Shown piece by piece: positions 25,111 to 38,370 of a DNA stretch of 64,000 nt. The position numbers and the translations under genes were made by a program. The stretch is from positions 96,085,291-96,149,290 of the forward strand of contig OY740773.1 of the NCBI GenBank assembly GCA_963513935.1, given 5' to 3'. This DNA comes from Aphrophora alni. Taxonomy: Eukaryota > Arthropoda > Insecta > Hemiptera > Aphrophoridae. Position 1 is the stretch's first letter. Every line of letters starts with the position of its first letter. The notes under the pieces are model-generated. The model did no database searches. It saw only the letters and a program-made list of their open reading frames with translations, and had not been told where the DNA came from.

Positions 25111-25272
25111 CGCTCTGTGCGCTGCTTCACAAAAATTGATGTAAAATGAGTTATACTCAACAGATTTTCACTAAATTTGTGTTAAAATAATCATGAATAT
25201 ATGTAGAACAAATTTTAGAAAGAAAATTTTTTTATTTTTTTTTGTCGCCGAGGGTCATCCGACTCCACTTAA

Positions 25273-26360
25273 ACTAAGATAGAATCACTATATTTGATGT
25301 AGAGTGCTCGTACAGAACCCTTGTGAAATTCATAAAAATCCGAATAAAAATGTCCAAATGGCGGATTATTATATACCGTATTATGTTTCTTATCTAGTGT
25401 ATTATTAAAAATATTAATAACACTAAATTAGAAAAAAAATGCATACTTCTATTCTGTAAGTAGTGGTACTGGACTTATCTCTCTACCATGACACATAGGG
25501 AAGTTATTATCATCAAAACATTTATTTTAAACTCTGACCTGCCAAGAAAATGTGTATAGTTACAAGATCTAGTGGCGAGTCATCGACACGAGCGTAGCAA
25601 GTGAACCTCTTCATACAGACGCTGACACGAGCAAAGCAACACTTGGATACATACATATCCTACATGTTACCACAAATAAATATTTCGACATTACAAGGTC
25701 TCCTTATATTTGATTATATGATCGGGCGGGGTTAGTACCATAATGCTGTTAAAATCATCCTGACTACTACGACGCAAAGAATATCAATACCCGATTAATT
25801 AATTAGGATTTTTTGGGTGAACTAGGTATATACAAATTCAAAGCAATTTTTAACATCATACATACATGAATGTGTTAAGTTGCACAATTACAAACATTTA
25901 TATAAATTATTAAAGTTGTGTATGGTTTGAGAGTTGCATCAGGACGTTATGTTTTAGCACGTTATGATGTTCAGTAAATATTCATCGCTAGCTAAAACAT
26001 AGCCATAAATAAGATACTGAAAGGACAGTGTGCTATGTACAATGCACTCAGTTCTTTAAGAATTCAACACTAAATTATTTATACTTTCGTTTCTGAGAGA
26101 GATAAATAGAATTTTCATCTGAGATTACTTAATCGACTAAACCGACCTGAAATCATTGAATAAGTTATTTAAATGCAAATGATAAAACACTGCAATAACT
26201 ATTACGTAAAGAGATGTTCTAAAAAGATTACAGACCTGTAAAATAAACGATGATTGAGATGCTTTTAGGGTAATATGTTTGTTTATAAAATATATAGAAT
26301 GAAAAATTTTCAATGAATTTAATACCATAAATATTTAGAGAAATGAAGATTTACCCACAA

Positions 26361-26362
<2 letters not shown>
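25273..26362. other. Non-coding AT-rich stretch
   Basis: No protein-like frame is seen. A small direct repeat (GACACGAGCGTAGCAA near 25586 and GACACGAGCAAAGCAA near 25624) suggests a scrap of an unknown repeat. Confidence 0.55.

Positions 26363-26419
<57 letters not shown>
26363..26419. repeat. (AT)n microsatellite
   Basis: About 57 bases of uninterrupted AT dinucleotide lie just upstream of the mariner fragment, where the transposase N-terminus should be. Confidence 0.98.
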
Positions 26420-26423
<4 letters not shown>

Positions 26424-26479
26424 TACATCAGAAACAGTATCTCATATCTAGATGCGGGATTTTACAAAAATAGTAATTA

Positions 26480-27130
26480 ATACTTTAATTAAAGACACTG
26501 ATAAGATTGCCCGTAATAACTTCTGTGTGGATATGTTAAATCGAGTGGGTGATGATGAACATTTATTGGACAACATAATATTTTCTGACGAGTCAACTTT
26601 TCACCTAAGTGGCAAGGTTAACACACATAACTGTAGGATTTGGGGCAGTGAAAATCCACATGAAACATTGCAACATGTTCGTTATAGCCCTAAAGTGAAC
26701 GTTTTTTGTGCGTTGAGCAAGAGGAAAATGCACAGCCATTTTTTTTCCAAGAGAGAACCATCAACGGGATAGTGTACCTTGATATGTTGCAACAATTTTT
26801 GATACCACAGATCGATGAGGATGACCGAGAACGAAACGTTTACTTCATGAAAGATGGCGCACCACCACACTATCTGACTGACGTCCAGGATTTTCTCAAT
26901 TACCGCTTACCAGGTCAATGGATTGCCCGTGCTGCGCCAATTGCATGCCCCCCCCCGTTCCCCAGACCCGACACCGCTAGACTTTTTCTTCTGGGGTTTC
27001 ATAAAAAATATGATGTACGTACCCCATTTGCCGGCCACTCTACCTGAACTTAGAGCAAGAATTTACGCTGCCGCTGAGCAAGTTACACCTGAAATGTGTT
27101 ACACTTTTAATTTGGATGCCATCTGGGTCT
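26480..27130 (+). pseudogene. mariner-type (DD41D) transposase, 5'-truncated with two frameshifts
   Basis: Three consecutive frames join into one Tc1/mariner catalytic domain. The first gives LLDNIIFSDESTFHLSG (first aspartate at 26587-26589) and RIWGSENPHETLQHVR. The second gives QERTINGIVYLDMLQQF and KDGAPPH (second aspartate at 26853-26855). The third gives RSPDPTPLDFFFWG (third aspartate at 26980-26982) and LPELRARIYAAAEQV. Removing one inserted base leaves 41 residues between the second and third aspartates, a DD41D spacing. The shifts sit in homopolymers: a T run at 26739-26746 (one base short) and a C run at 26948-26956 (one base long). The N-terminal helix-turn-helix DNA-binding domain is absent, and past about 27130 the expected C-terminus is unrecognisable. 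No terminal repeats are visible. Confidence 0.9.
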
Positions 27131-27249
27131 TATTTCTATACTTTTTGGATTATCGAAATGCATGGGTTTTTATTTGAGTGACCATTTTGTTGTAATAAAG
27201 TGTACAAATCCAGATTAAATAACCATATCATAAAGTTTTTGTAAATTTT
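27131..27249. other. Possible 3' flank of the mariner fragment
   Basis: Short AT-rich stretch containing TTGTAATAAAGTGTACAAA near 27189, a polyadenylation-like signal. No gene is seen. Confidence 0.4.
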
Positions 27250-30200
27250 TAGCTTTGTAATATATTTATATAATCCTGTTCGGTGTTTGTTAAGTTTTCG
27301 TATTGATTTAATTTTTGAATTAGGCTGAACAATGTTATAAAAAAATATTTATCTGTATATCAATGGTTGTTTTGGTTCCACTTGAATCAATAATATAAAA
27401 AAAAAAAAGAAAGGTTACTTTAAAAATGTATAAAGACGATAGGGTTGTAAACAAACTTGATTAGTTAAATTAATATTTCAATGGATTTCTATTATATTAT
27501 AACAGTTAATTTTGACACACAGGGAAATTAAAGCTGTGTATCAATTCGTAAATAATTTATTTCTCATTTTATTATCATACTACGTATTATATACAATTAT
27601 AGACAATGCATTTCTATTTAGCCTACTAAACAAATTTTGTATCACTATAAATAAGAAATAAAATTTCCATCAATTAAATCAAATGTCCTTACGAAACATT
27701 TCCTCAGGTGAAATTTTGTATTACATAACGAAAATTTTGACAAGTTCCATTAGTGTAGAATAAAAATGTTCCATCCAGATTTTGTTTGAGACTGATTCAC
27801 AGAACAATGTAATTTTTCAGGCTTGTATCCTGTTTCATATCTTCAGCTTCTCATATTTTTAAACAAGTTTTATTTGAAGAAAGGAGAACAAAGCCACAAC
27901 GTTATGAACATGCGTCATAGTGGAGTAATAATTTATGGTTGTTATAAGGGTAATAAATTAACACACAATAAAAACTACCATTATTATTTAACAAAGGTTT
28001 TTTAATGATATTTTTTTTCTGTTTCAGGTAATAATGTAATGATTACACCACAAGTTTATTACAATATGTGAGTAAAAACATTAAATTATGTTACAACCTA
28101 TAATATAATTGTATATTCAATAAATTGTTAATATAGTCAAGGAATTTCAATAAAATATTGTATATAAATATTGTTATTTTGAACAATGATTAAAATTTAA
28201 CTTAAATTCAGGTTAGTAATAATATTTTCGTTCAATCTGTTGGATATACACCACTATTATTATTTAATTTTTATCTAGATGGTATAATTACATTAAAACT
28301 GAGATTTTAATTTTCGTTTGTTCTTTTTAATAGTACAAAATAATATTTAAAATTTGTTTTAATTTCTATATTAGTATTTATAAATGCTTTAGTATATTTT
28401 AATAATAATAACTTCTTATTACATTTTAAAAATCTACTCTCCATTCGGTTTATAAGAAAAAAAGAATAATCAGAACAGTCAATACAAATACAATGGTTTG
28501 GTATATCACAAACATGCATTCAACCATATAAACATCTACTGTTCGTCAGAATTGTATGAAACAGTAATTACATTGACTTAACGTGCCCAATTAATGCTGC
28601 CGTAGATCTTTTACTGGACATGCCAGATATCATCGTCATCCAATTTATTAGAAATTACAGTTAGTTTACCCAAGAGAGTAAATGAAATTAGAGAACTGTT
28701 ACATTATTCAAATCCAAATGAAGAACTTTAAACACAATAAAAACTACTTTCCCCGGAAACACAATTAAGAAGTATTATTAATTTTGCTGGATTAATTAGG
28801 GAATTATGTTTTTATATTAGGATATATGTTTTTATTTTATGTTTGGTCAAATTTTATTACACAAGAATGTACTTTTGCTACAATAATTCGGTCCAATAAT
28901 GGAAACCGAAATATCGGGAAAGGTCCAGTTGTTGAATATGTTGAATATCATTGCCAGAGGCTGCTGTAACAACAGTAGGCGACCAGAAATAACCTAAACT
29001 TAATATTAAATACTTTTGACAAATTTTCCGTTTTTTTAAAACCCGAGGGTGAAATTTTATCTTCTGCACATGATACACGTAATTTATTTCAATATTATAA
29101 AACTAAATTCATAGCAAACACCATTATCTTATTATGCATTATTAAACATTTCGTATGTAAATTATAGTACAATTCTTAAGATAACGGTAATGTAGAAAGT
29201 CAAGGCCCATGTATACTAATTAAGGGACAATCGGTTTTGGTTACATTATACTTTTATTTAATGAGTTCTGAACTACGTAACGCCCCCCACCTCTATTTTT
29301 ACACTATTTTAGCCTAGACTCTGCATAACATTCAAAGGAAACAGTAGTAGGTAAATTAGATAGCCTGAACTTTATGACCCAAGCAATGGTGAACCATGTA
29401 TAATGTGGCACTCTTACATGAGTAGATTGACGAAAACAGAAATCAAATATCTAAAAATAAATGTTTTTTAATAAATTCAAATTACTGATAATTAATTGTT
29501 GTAAATATAAATACAATATCCTTTTTATCTATCGCAATACGGATATATTAGGGTTCGCTATTTTGTCTTAAGGTTGTACAGACAAATTGTACACGTCATT
29601 TATTTATTCTTATGAAGCCCTGTAAATGACCATTGTTGATTTACTCCTACCTATAATTCCTGAAATTCATAATTGAAAAACGAGCGCTTAATTAAGCTGT
29701 CCCTTGATACTAATAAGTTACCGTAAACACGTTTAACTATTTTATTTTATCGTGGTTTGAAATTCGAAATTATTTTATCCATACTATATAGATATACGTA
29801 AATTTTGTTTTATTTTCCACCCTATTTTTAAACAACATATTAAAGAAAAATTGCAATCACAAACAGTATTCACCATAAATGAATAACTCTTGATGAATAT
29901 TTCAACCGCCAAATGAGAACAACAAATGTATAGATTAATATTCAGATAGTGTTGACTTAACCATTAAAACATAGTTTTCGTGAAAAAAAAAGTTTGTCGT
30001 TGCAAGTAAGAGAACACATTAAACTGCACCATTAAATAAAATTGACTCTTAGATTTTATAAAAATCATTCCTAAAATAAAGCATGTCAATTTTATAATTT
30101 GGAACTAAAATATAAATGTAAATCCGAGTTCTTATTATGGATAAGCTTTGAGAGAGTGTAATAGGTTCTAGAATTGGGGATAAAATATCATAATTATACC

Positions 30201-30750
30201 CTAACTGTGTTATGTCAGATTATTGGATTACAGTTATGAAAATTTAAAACGGTAATCATTGAAATGCGTCAAACTCTACATTTACATTAGATCAAAACCA
30301 CAATAAGTAAGGGAGATAAAAACACAATATTGTATATTTACCTAGCTAAATTTCCCTATCTTTAAACTAAATTTTCATTTGGAAGTTTGGATTAATTCAG
30401 GGATAATTTTCCTATATTGCAATTGTAATGAATCAACCTCAAGTTTATATCTTGTATTTAGGTTACAAGTGACAAAACCTCCCACTGTAACATAGCTCTC
30501 ACATACATCAATAACTGTCTTGTGGTTCAATTCGGAAATATGTTCATTCAAGTGAAGTGTTTCCCTTTAGCAATGCGAAACACAAGACGTAATACTTGGT
30601 CTGCAGTTCTTCACTGAATGAACATTATTGAGATCTGGAGTATCATTTCTCAAAGGATAGTAAATAAATATTTACATAAATTATAACTGAAATAAAGACG
30701 AAAATTTCTTTTCTAACATTGTAGCCCCCGGATTAGTGATATTTAAAGAT
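27250..30750 (+). repeat. Ancient duplicated block C
   Basis: This AT-rich block aligns in order with blocks P and Q. Patches shared with P and Q: about 27530-27600; X at 27745-27960 (GACAAGTTCCATTAGTGTAG); X' at 28560-28780 (CGTGCCCAATTAATG, ACTACTTTCCCCGG). Patches shared with Q only: 29210-29380 (TAGCCTGAACTTTAT), 29580-29700 (AAAACGAGCG), and patch Z at 30451-30640 with its upstream flank from about 30215. No reading frame survives across the copies, and the open frames here of about 60-70 codons are not conserved. The block's start is uncertain because it follows the mariner relic. Confidence 0.75.
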
Positions 30751-33069
30751 ATAAATTCATTTACCTTTTTATTACGCCAACAAATTCAACAGTTTGCTGT
30801 AAATGATAACTTAAGTTTTAGGCTTCTTGCGCCCATAAGCAAAATTATTATGTACAACATTATTTAATAAACCTTACTTCATATAAATATTATTTGACAT
30901 GAATATTGTTAGATTATTTTGTATGATTGATTTATTTGTTTGTTTGAATTTAATCGTGTGAGTCAACTTTATTAAATCAGGTGCTTTCACCATGTAAGAC
31001 AATTTTATAAGTTTCTGGGGTTTTCTCCTTAGACTCTACTATTGATTCAAATTTTGCTTGGCTGTGGGCTGACTCTAAAAAAATGAAACTGGATAGGAAA
31101 AAAAATACAGTTTTTGATTTAGAACAAGTTTAATAAAATCGAAAATGTTCATGAATACCCTTTCACATGAAATCTCTATAATCTACTTGGAAATAAAACA
31201 TTAAACTTTTAGGTTCGAGTTGGCCATTCCTCGAATTAATTAAAATTTATTGAACAAATTAACTGAACAAATTGACTGTCAATAACAAATTTCTATCACC
31301 ATAATATTACATCTAAATAAAGCCTTAACAAATGTACAATATTATCATTATCATTATTTATTTGCTTAAATTGTACAAAATTGTCCCTCTTCCCTTATTT
31401 GTTTTAATGAGTTTATATTTTAACCTTATAAAGTAATGAAATAAAACCCAGTATATGACTTCGTTTGATAATATTGTATTAACCAATTGAGATCTGATTT
31501 ACATTAATAAGAGTTTAAGATTACTTACATTACACTCCACCCTTTCTTCACACTTTCACTAAACACTTTATTTTGATTTTATTTATTTCAAATTTTCACA
31601 ACACTTCACTGGTGTAGATTTAGTTGATATTATTTTGTTATTTTATTATAGCAGGTTAAATACGGACTGAGTTTCTTATTGAATTTCTTTACTTGTTCCC
31701 CCTCTGAAGATTTATTTTTTACTACCCATTTTTCACGCGTTGTTCTCGCCTCTTCTTTTTTTGAATCCCTCGTGTTTTTTTCTCATGGGTTAATTTTGAA
31801 TTTTTGTCGTTCTCATTGATTTTCCTAATTTGCAATCTTTCACACGTAGAACACTTGTTCAATGCTTAATTTGCTATTTGTAAAGTTCACTGCCTCTGCT
31901 TCTGTTAGGTGAAATTCGAGATGCCTTGCGCGTGTTGTCTCACATCCTGTTTCTGTATTTAAGTTGGTGTTTCGAATTAATTATATTTTTAATAAATTAT
32001 ATATAATAAATTTATAATAAATGTTGTAATATTGGTGTTCACCAATCTCTCTATTACAATATTTATTAATTTATTATTGCACAGACCATATTTATTTTTA
32101 TATTTCATATATACTTAGTTATAAAGTTGTCAGAATTTCTAGCTGGTTCTATATAACTATAATGTTACTATCTTATGATGGGCACTATTTTATTACTTGA
32201 TATCTCGGATTATCATTATTCAAAATTACCTCGGCTACTCACAATTTTTAAAATTGTTATCTAATCAACTTGATATTTTATAACTTGACATTAAAGAAAA
32301 CTGATTACAATTAATTGAGAAATAAACAACTTAACTTGAACAATGAAATAGAAATGTCAAACAGGCATTTGACAATAAATAATTAACTCTGAGCTCAAAT
32401 GATTTAATATGATTGTAATAATTAATTCTAGAGACAATGTTTATTAATTGATTGGAGACAAGGTTTTGAGTCTATTTGTTTGCTCTGTAGGTGGAAAATT
32501 TTATTTGTCTTATTGATCACCACAAAGTTTGTTACATTATAGTTTTACAATATTGGATAAAAGATTCACTTTATAATATTGAAGTTAGTATTGTAGACCT
32601 GGAGTTTTATAAAATGAAATATCTGACTTACCAAATGCTGTTGTTAAATTCTATTTTAACATTTATAAATCATACTTATGCTGTTTTGAATGTAATATTG
32701 TTGTTCACTTCCCTTCCATATTTATATAGCTTAATAATTAATATCTTTAGTATGAATATTTAATTTGAATTAGAACAGCTCGATGTTTTGCATGGAATCT
32801 GAAGAGGTAATTTTACATTTTAGGCATAGGAAAAAGTAAGCTCCTCTTCTTCACAGATAGTGGCACTTTTTTAAAATTAACAGCCTATGTTAACATGATA
32901 TGATTAACTTAATTCTATGTTAATACGAATTGTTAATGGAATGCATGTTCATATGAAATTAAATATATTTGGCGAGTATCATAACTGGATGATATGATAC
33001 ATTGATTTTTAATTGTATAATTATTATACAATTATATAATTGTAATCAATCTGTACAAGTAAAGTTCTC
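30751..33069. other. Non-coding AT-rich stretch with a small hairpin
   Basis: No coding signal is convincing. A hairpin lies at about 32010-32078, with arms around ATAATAAATGTTGTAATATT and ATTACAATATTTATTAATTT. A T-rich, slightly GC-richer segment at 31640-31980 contains TTTTTCACGCGTTGTTCTCG and resembles the pyrimidine-rich segment at 33870-34720, but no homology could be shown. Another short palindrome (TTGTATAATTATTATACAA) is near 33014. Confidence 0.55.
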
Positions 33070-33475
33070 TTTATTTTTATTTTTATTATGTCAATGGGTG
33101 AATGATCAATTATTTTAACTTTATACCAGTTCTACATTTTGTGACTACACAACCTCAACCAAATAACATTAAAACAACATAAACAAAATAGATTAGCACA
33201 CATATAATATAACCTCAACAATAAGACAACATCGAATAAGTTACATCGTTCTGACATACTATATAATCAATCTCGAAGGAACTCTTCAACAGAGTAATAA
33301 GTTTCCTCAACAAAATCAATCTCTTTTAAAAAAAGGTTAAAATCGTTCCAAATCTTCGACCCAGTTAAACGATTAAACAGTCTAATGCTCGTGTAATGAG
33401 CTCCCTGCCCGTACTTAGAAAATGTGTGTATTGTTAAAATATAGTTGTCTTGTATCGGTGTTGTAAATATATATC
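33070..33475 (-). pseudogene. 3' end of a non-LTR retrotransposon (RT ORF C-terminus)
   Basis: On the minus strand a frame open from about 33475 to TGA at 33267-33269 (about 69 codons) reads SIRLFNRLTGSKIW, then LFLKEIDFVEETYYSVEEFL. The pattern of an (L/I)(F/Y)N-LP-like motif followed by a short helix and a YYSVEEFL tail just before the stop is typical of the C-terminus of jockey/CR1-type reverse transcriptase ORFs in insects. The 3' UTR runs left to an A-rich tail read as TAATAAAAATAAAAATAAA (33071-33090). Everything upstream of the terminal tail is missing, as usual for 5'-truncated insertions. The family name is not certain. Confidence 0.65.
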
Positions 33476-33869
33476 TTATTACTTATAAAGTTATAAAGTA
33501 ATATCTTATAACTTTTTTGTTTTTATATATACGCACATAATTCGTGCCAATGTTAATAAAATAAATACTTTGACACCTGTAGGTTTTAACTCTTTCTTTA
33601 CTTATAAAATTAAAGTTTAAAATCATTTACAATAAAAAACCAATTATCATTCAAATCTGATGCACTTAATAATTATACAATTAACATCTTAATCTACTAC
33701 TTATTCTAAGTACATAGTTAAATACAAGTTACTTATTCTACAGTGTCTTAATCTAAAATAAAGAAATAAGAGTGCATTAGAATTTTTTACTTTTAATTTT
33801 TTACTTTTAGTTATTTTGATAAAATGCTCCAGCTAACTGAAATTTATTATTTATTAATTTAATTTACTT

Positions 33870-34720
33870 TCTCTTTACAGGCTCGTTAGGTTCTTTGGTG
33901 ACTATAATTTACTTAATATAAAATAGAATTTGGTGGTAATTGAAATTGTCCATTAATTTGTACTTATCGACTCTGAAGTTCTATTACAGCTCCAATGTTC
34001 CTGGTTCCTTGAACGTGGTTCCCGCGTAGACTGCCAGTAGATGGACCGATTTGCCTTAATCTTTTCAACGAATCTTCTTTTCTTCATACACTTTTATTTT
34101 CAACGCTTTTATGACGACGATTTTTTAAAATTTATTCGATGATTGTTCTTGTTCAAACACTTGTAGAACGACGCTATTACTCACACACTTTTATGACGAC
34201 GACTCTTTTTAACTTTTAAACGACGATTATCTTTTAACCAGTCTTCGAAGATTATTATTAAATACTTGTACAAAACGACGCAGTTAATATTTAATTTCGA
34301 CGGTTGATTTCGGCTAAATCTTTCACAACATTTTCTTTTCGCTACTAAGAAAAACACTTTCTCTGGAACACCCTTCTTCAATAAGTTAACAACCAAAAAG
34401 ACCTCTTGCGCTTCTCTTCCACCCTTATTTATAATTTTTATTTTAAAATGCTTTATTCCGATCCTCTTCCTTCATTGGCTTATTTTATATCTTTTACGTT
34501 ACTTCAGAACTGACGCAATTCCTTTCATTGGTCCTTTTCAAATAATTTCGGTTGAAGGCATTGACTTTTGAATGGTTTATTTGACTCCTTGAGGTCCGTG
34601 ACTGACGTTAGAATCGTTTTTTTAGCTGTCAACCCTTTCAACTTTTCACAATTTATGGCCTGCTGAGCATTGACCTTTTGATCAAAACGTATTGAATCCT
34701 TGTGTCTATATTATTAATCA
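33870..34720 (-). other. GC-richer, pyrimidine-rich segment; possible solo LTR or retroelement 5' region
   Basis: The segment stands out from its surroundings by higher GC and strong strand asymmetry (pyrimidines on the plus strand). Read on the minus strand it contains a good TATA-like box (TATAAATAAGGG near 34430), followed by a CGAAA-rich leader. A loose tandem repeat of about 82 bases is built on CTTTTATGACGACGA (34106 and 34188). No reverse transcriptase or gag sequence follows within view, and I found no terminal TG...CA pair or target duplication that would prove an LTR. A genuine host promoter is the alternative. Confidence 0.3.
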
Positions 34721-34778
34721 ATTTCATAAATAGCTTAATAAATTTAAAAAATTTAAAAAAAGGTAATATTTTCAACAC

Positions 34779-34809
34779 CTGATGATGGATGAACGATATC
34801 ATCTGAAAC
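34779..34809 (+). ncRNA. Hammerhead-like core motif (unproven)
   Basis: CTGATGA is followed by GGATG...CATCT, which can pair as a five-base stem with one G-T pair, and then GAAAC. The order CUGAUGA, stem II, GAAA is that of the hammerhead ribozyme core. I could not find convincing partners for stems I and III or a proper cleavage triplet upstream, so catalytic competence is doubtful. Similar cores lie in the arms of the small foldback element at 41647-41914. Confidence 0.25.
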
Positions 34810-37296
34810 CGCGGTAATGTTTAACACAAAAAGAGGATCACAAGACGCACATATATCTAGTAATATTTCATTAAACTAAATTCAGTGAATAGTAGACCTT
34901 TACACAATGAAATCAATTTCACATGATTTATATCTACCACATAGGTAAACAAGTTATGTTAATTTATATATTTTATGTTAAAATTGTCCATCAGGAAACT
35001 TATAATTTTCTTAAATAAATCTTTTATACTATTTCTTATTTTATTATCATTATGTACAAGTATCATTTATGTACGATTATAAATAAGGTATTTAGTTTTA
35101 CTAAATAAAATTTGTAAAACTATATACAAAATCTCAGACTTCAAAGAATTAACTGCCATTTTTTCACGATAAAATAAATCATCATTCTTGAGCTAAAATA
35201 ACGAAATATACAAGAACATTTTTTTGACAAGTCCCATCTGCGTGGAATCAAAATTTTCCATATAAATCACAATGTCCCCTCGAGACCGATTCACAATATA
35301 ACCCAGTTTGTCAGGCTTGTACCCTGGTTTATGTCTACACCTTTCCATTACACTTAACATGTTTTATTTGAAACAAGAGGAAACAATACCATGCCAGAGT
35401 CATTTATGTAAATAACCATATATATAAAATTAATGCATCAGTCTCCAAAATAGTAGTACTAATGGCTTTTTTTTACCATAGATTAAAAATATATATTTTT
35501 TAATTGGTTCCGTGTTTTTTAAGCTCTGCAAACTGACTTTATTAACCTTAGTATTACGTCGATATTCACTACCATCCGTACGTAAAAGCGTTAAGTGACA
35601 ACTCTATTTCTAATGCTATTTTGTCAATAAAGTAAAACAACCTTTCAAATATATATTACAAAGTTATGACATTTTCACAATACTGTATATTCTATTTATT
35701 AGAAATTTACTTTCAACAATGATTACAATTTAACTGAATTACAGTTTATTAAAAGACAATTTACTTATTAAAAATATAAGTTGAAATTGCCATTATAAAT
35801 ATCAATTACAGTTATGTTAACTATTTTGCCAAATAAATATTGAAAATATATTTAAACATAGTTTATTTAATTTAATTAAACATAATTTTTAACAAAATCA
35901 ACAATTTTTGATTATAAATAGAATTATATTTTTTCTTTTCTCTTCAACTTTACACATAGTTTTACTAATTAATTATGTTCGTATTAATTAATCGTATGAA
36001 ATAGGTAAGAAGATAATCATATTAACGAATGTCATTAATTGATTAATCAAATATGTTATATCCATTTTATATAATAATTTTGTAACAAATTTCATGTTTT
36101 TGATTTTATTTTACATATTCTCGATGATATAATGACTTTACAAAGGATATTTTTATTTCAATGATTTAATTTTTAATATTATAAAACACGTTTATTACTT
36201 TTTAAATAATTTAATACTAGTATTCAAATGTACCTAAAATGAAGCTTTTAAAACTAATTTCCTCCTACATTTAGAAAATATAGATTTAGTTTATATCAAA
36301 CTCTTATTGATCCGATTTGTATAACTTATGATATGAAGATGAAACTATGAAATATTAGAAAGATGTATTCACGCCAATAAAAATCTAATTGGCTTATTCA
36401 GTAGTTACATTTACATTACGTGCCCAATTAAGTTTACAGCTCTCCATCTTCTATCGGACATGAGGTTGTTTTAACAACCCAATGCCAATCAAATTCCCCA
36501 TCCAATTTATTACAATTTACATATGGTTTTACTGAGAGAATAATTGAAACTAGAGCTCTATCTACATCATTGTTCATTTACAAAAGGAAGAGCCAAAAAC
36601 ACTAAAATAAAATACTTTCCCCAGACACAATATTAAGAGGTATATCTTAAATCTTTCTTATTTATTTAACTTATTTTTTAATAAGATATTTGTTTTTAAT
36701 TTTATACTTAGTATACTTACTATATTTCTAAATCTATTTTTACTATAATAATTTTTTTTTAAATTCTAATTTAAAATAATGCAAAACATGATTATTAATA
36801 TTATTGTTTACTTTACTCTGCATATGAATAATACAAGATATTTTAAAAATAATTTCAATCTAAAAATACGTTAAACAAATTATGGTGACATATTTTCTGC
36901 AAAGAGGCTAGACATAATCTTATGTTTTCCTATTTGGGGGAATACATTAGGCACCATCAGAGGTCACTTGACCTCCGGTGATGTGACCTATTATAGCGTC
37001 GCATTTGGAAATACCTTTCGGATTCAACCATCATGGATGGCAACATTTCATTCCATGGTTTGTTTTTATATTTTTTTGATTCACTTTACCCTCCATGGAT
37101 CCGTCGTTTGTTATCTTTTAATTTAGTCTTCATCGTCTTATCAACGAGTGTTCTTCCATCATGACTGCAAAACGAGTTTTTGATTTACCATATGGTTTGC
37201 AGTAATTTTCCCCTTAAATGTCCTTGCACATTTTCCCAGTAATCTTTCCACGCCTTGCAATAGAATTAAATATTCATTACATCATCGCACTGTTCC

Positions 37297-37554
37297 TTAC
37301 AGTAGTCGTAATTTTTTTATTTTAAAGAGAATCAGGTAGCTGTTAAAAAATGGGTGTCCTGATCTTACTTCTCCATGTTCCCTGTCTAACCGGTTAGCTA
37401 TATTGAGACAATTATAGTAGCTATATAACCAGGTGTCGGTCAATCTCCCTGGTGTATCCATCCAACATTGCTCTTGCCACCTTTGCATATCTTCAGTTCT
37501 ATTAGTTGGTTGGTCGGACATTGTCTTTATAGACAAGTCAATTTCTTCCTTCAC
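37297..37554 (-). other. 85-codon open frame in block P, disrupted in block Q
   Basis: The minus-strand frame contains RTEDMQRWQEQ, TPGRL, NIANRLDREHGEVRSGHPFF and NSYLILFKIK. The homologous DNA in block Q (about 57250-57500, minus strand) aligns in the same frame and keeps RTED, PGR, NIANR and GHP but has several stops. The differences hit all codon positions, so I see no evidence of protein-level selection. I do not recognise the sequence; it may be a dead exon, a piece of an unknown mobile element or chance. Confidence 0.3.
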
Positions 37555-38370
37555 TCTTTCCGTTACAAAGCGTAAACGAAGTTACATGTCGGATATTATT
37601 GTCATTACATTCAGTGACTTGGATACTATGAAGTAAAAATTAATCTTAAATGTCTATGTTTACGTTTATTAACGTTATTCTGTTGTCATTATAGCCGTAG
37701 AAATTTATGTTTCTAAATTAATGTACTTGTTTAGAAATGTTAAATTGGGACAAATATTATATTTATTTTATTTGGTGTTTTTATCTTGGTATTATTTTTA
37801 ATTATTGGGTCGTACAATTTGAAATAGTTCTCAAGGTGTAAAGTTATGTATATATATTCTTAATATCTTTTATGTTTTTTTTAATCATCATCCAATAATC
37901 GATAAATAATCTCATAAATACAAAAAAAAACATTCAAACTATTTTGCCTGATAATTTTCCGCGACTTTAAAGTAGTAGATCATAGGTAGGCTACTTACAC
38001 ATTTAATTTAACAATATGTAAAAGTTTATATCCATTCGTTGATAGATACTATTAGCATGTGTGTGTATTTAATCAAAATTCTGTTTAATCTTTTCATCTT
38101 AATTTCAGTAGTTTCACCCAGTTGTAACTATTGAAATTTTAAAATGGTAATTTCTACATAATTACCGTTTAAACTAAATCTTATGTTTTTACGGTTAATA
38201 AGCGTATTATAAACTTAGAACGTGTATAGAAATAAACTGTTGCTATATAATATAAAATTACATACAATCTTCAAAGAAACAAATTAAATCAATATTTCAC
38301 CAATAAAGTGAATGTAGCAAATAAATAATTGCAATGATTTCTTTACTGTAGAGTATGGGTGTATTTTGTG

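Larger units (their letters stand above)
23464..25268 (-). mobile_element. Decayed DNA transposon with TTAA flanks (Kolobok/Mutator-like)
   Basis: Imperfect terminal inverted repeats lie inside TTAA at both ends (23460-23463 and 25269-25272). The left end reads GGGGGGCCGGATGGCCCT; the right end, reverse-complemented, reads GTGGAGTCGGATGACCCT. Between them is a minus-strand transposase relic. A 4-bp TTAA target is the hallmark of Kolobok (and piggyBac); the encoded protein is not piggyBac but belongs to the insect Mutator-like transposase domain family. At about 1.8 kb with the start of the coding region missing, it is internally deleted. The TTAA could be chance in AT-rich DNA, but its presence at both tips argues otherwise. 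Confidence 0.72.

Noticed and set aside
28307..28519. 70-codon minus-strand frame in block C
   Set aside because: Lys/Asn/Ile/Phe-rich noise with no counterpart in blocks P or Q.
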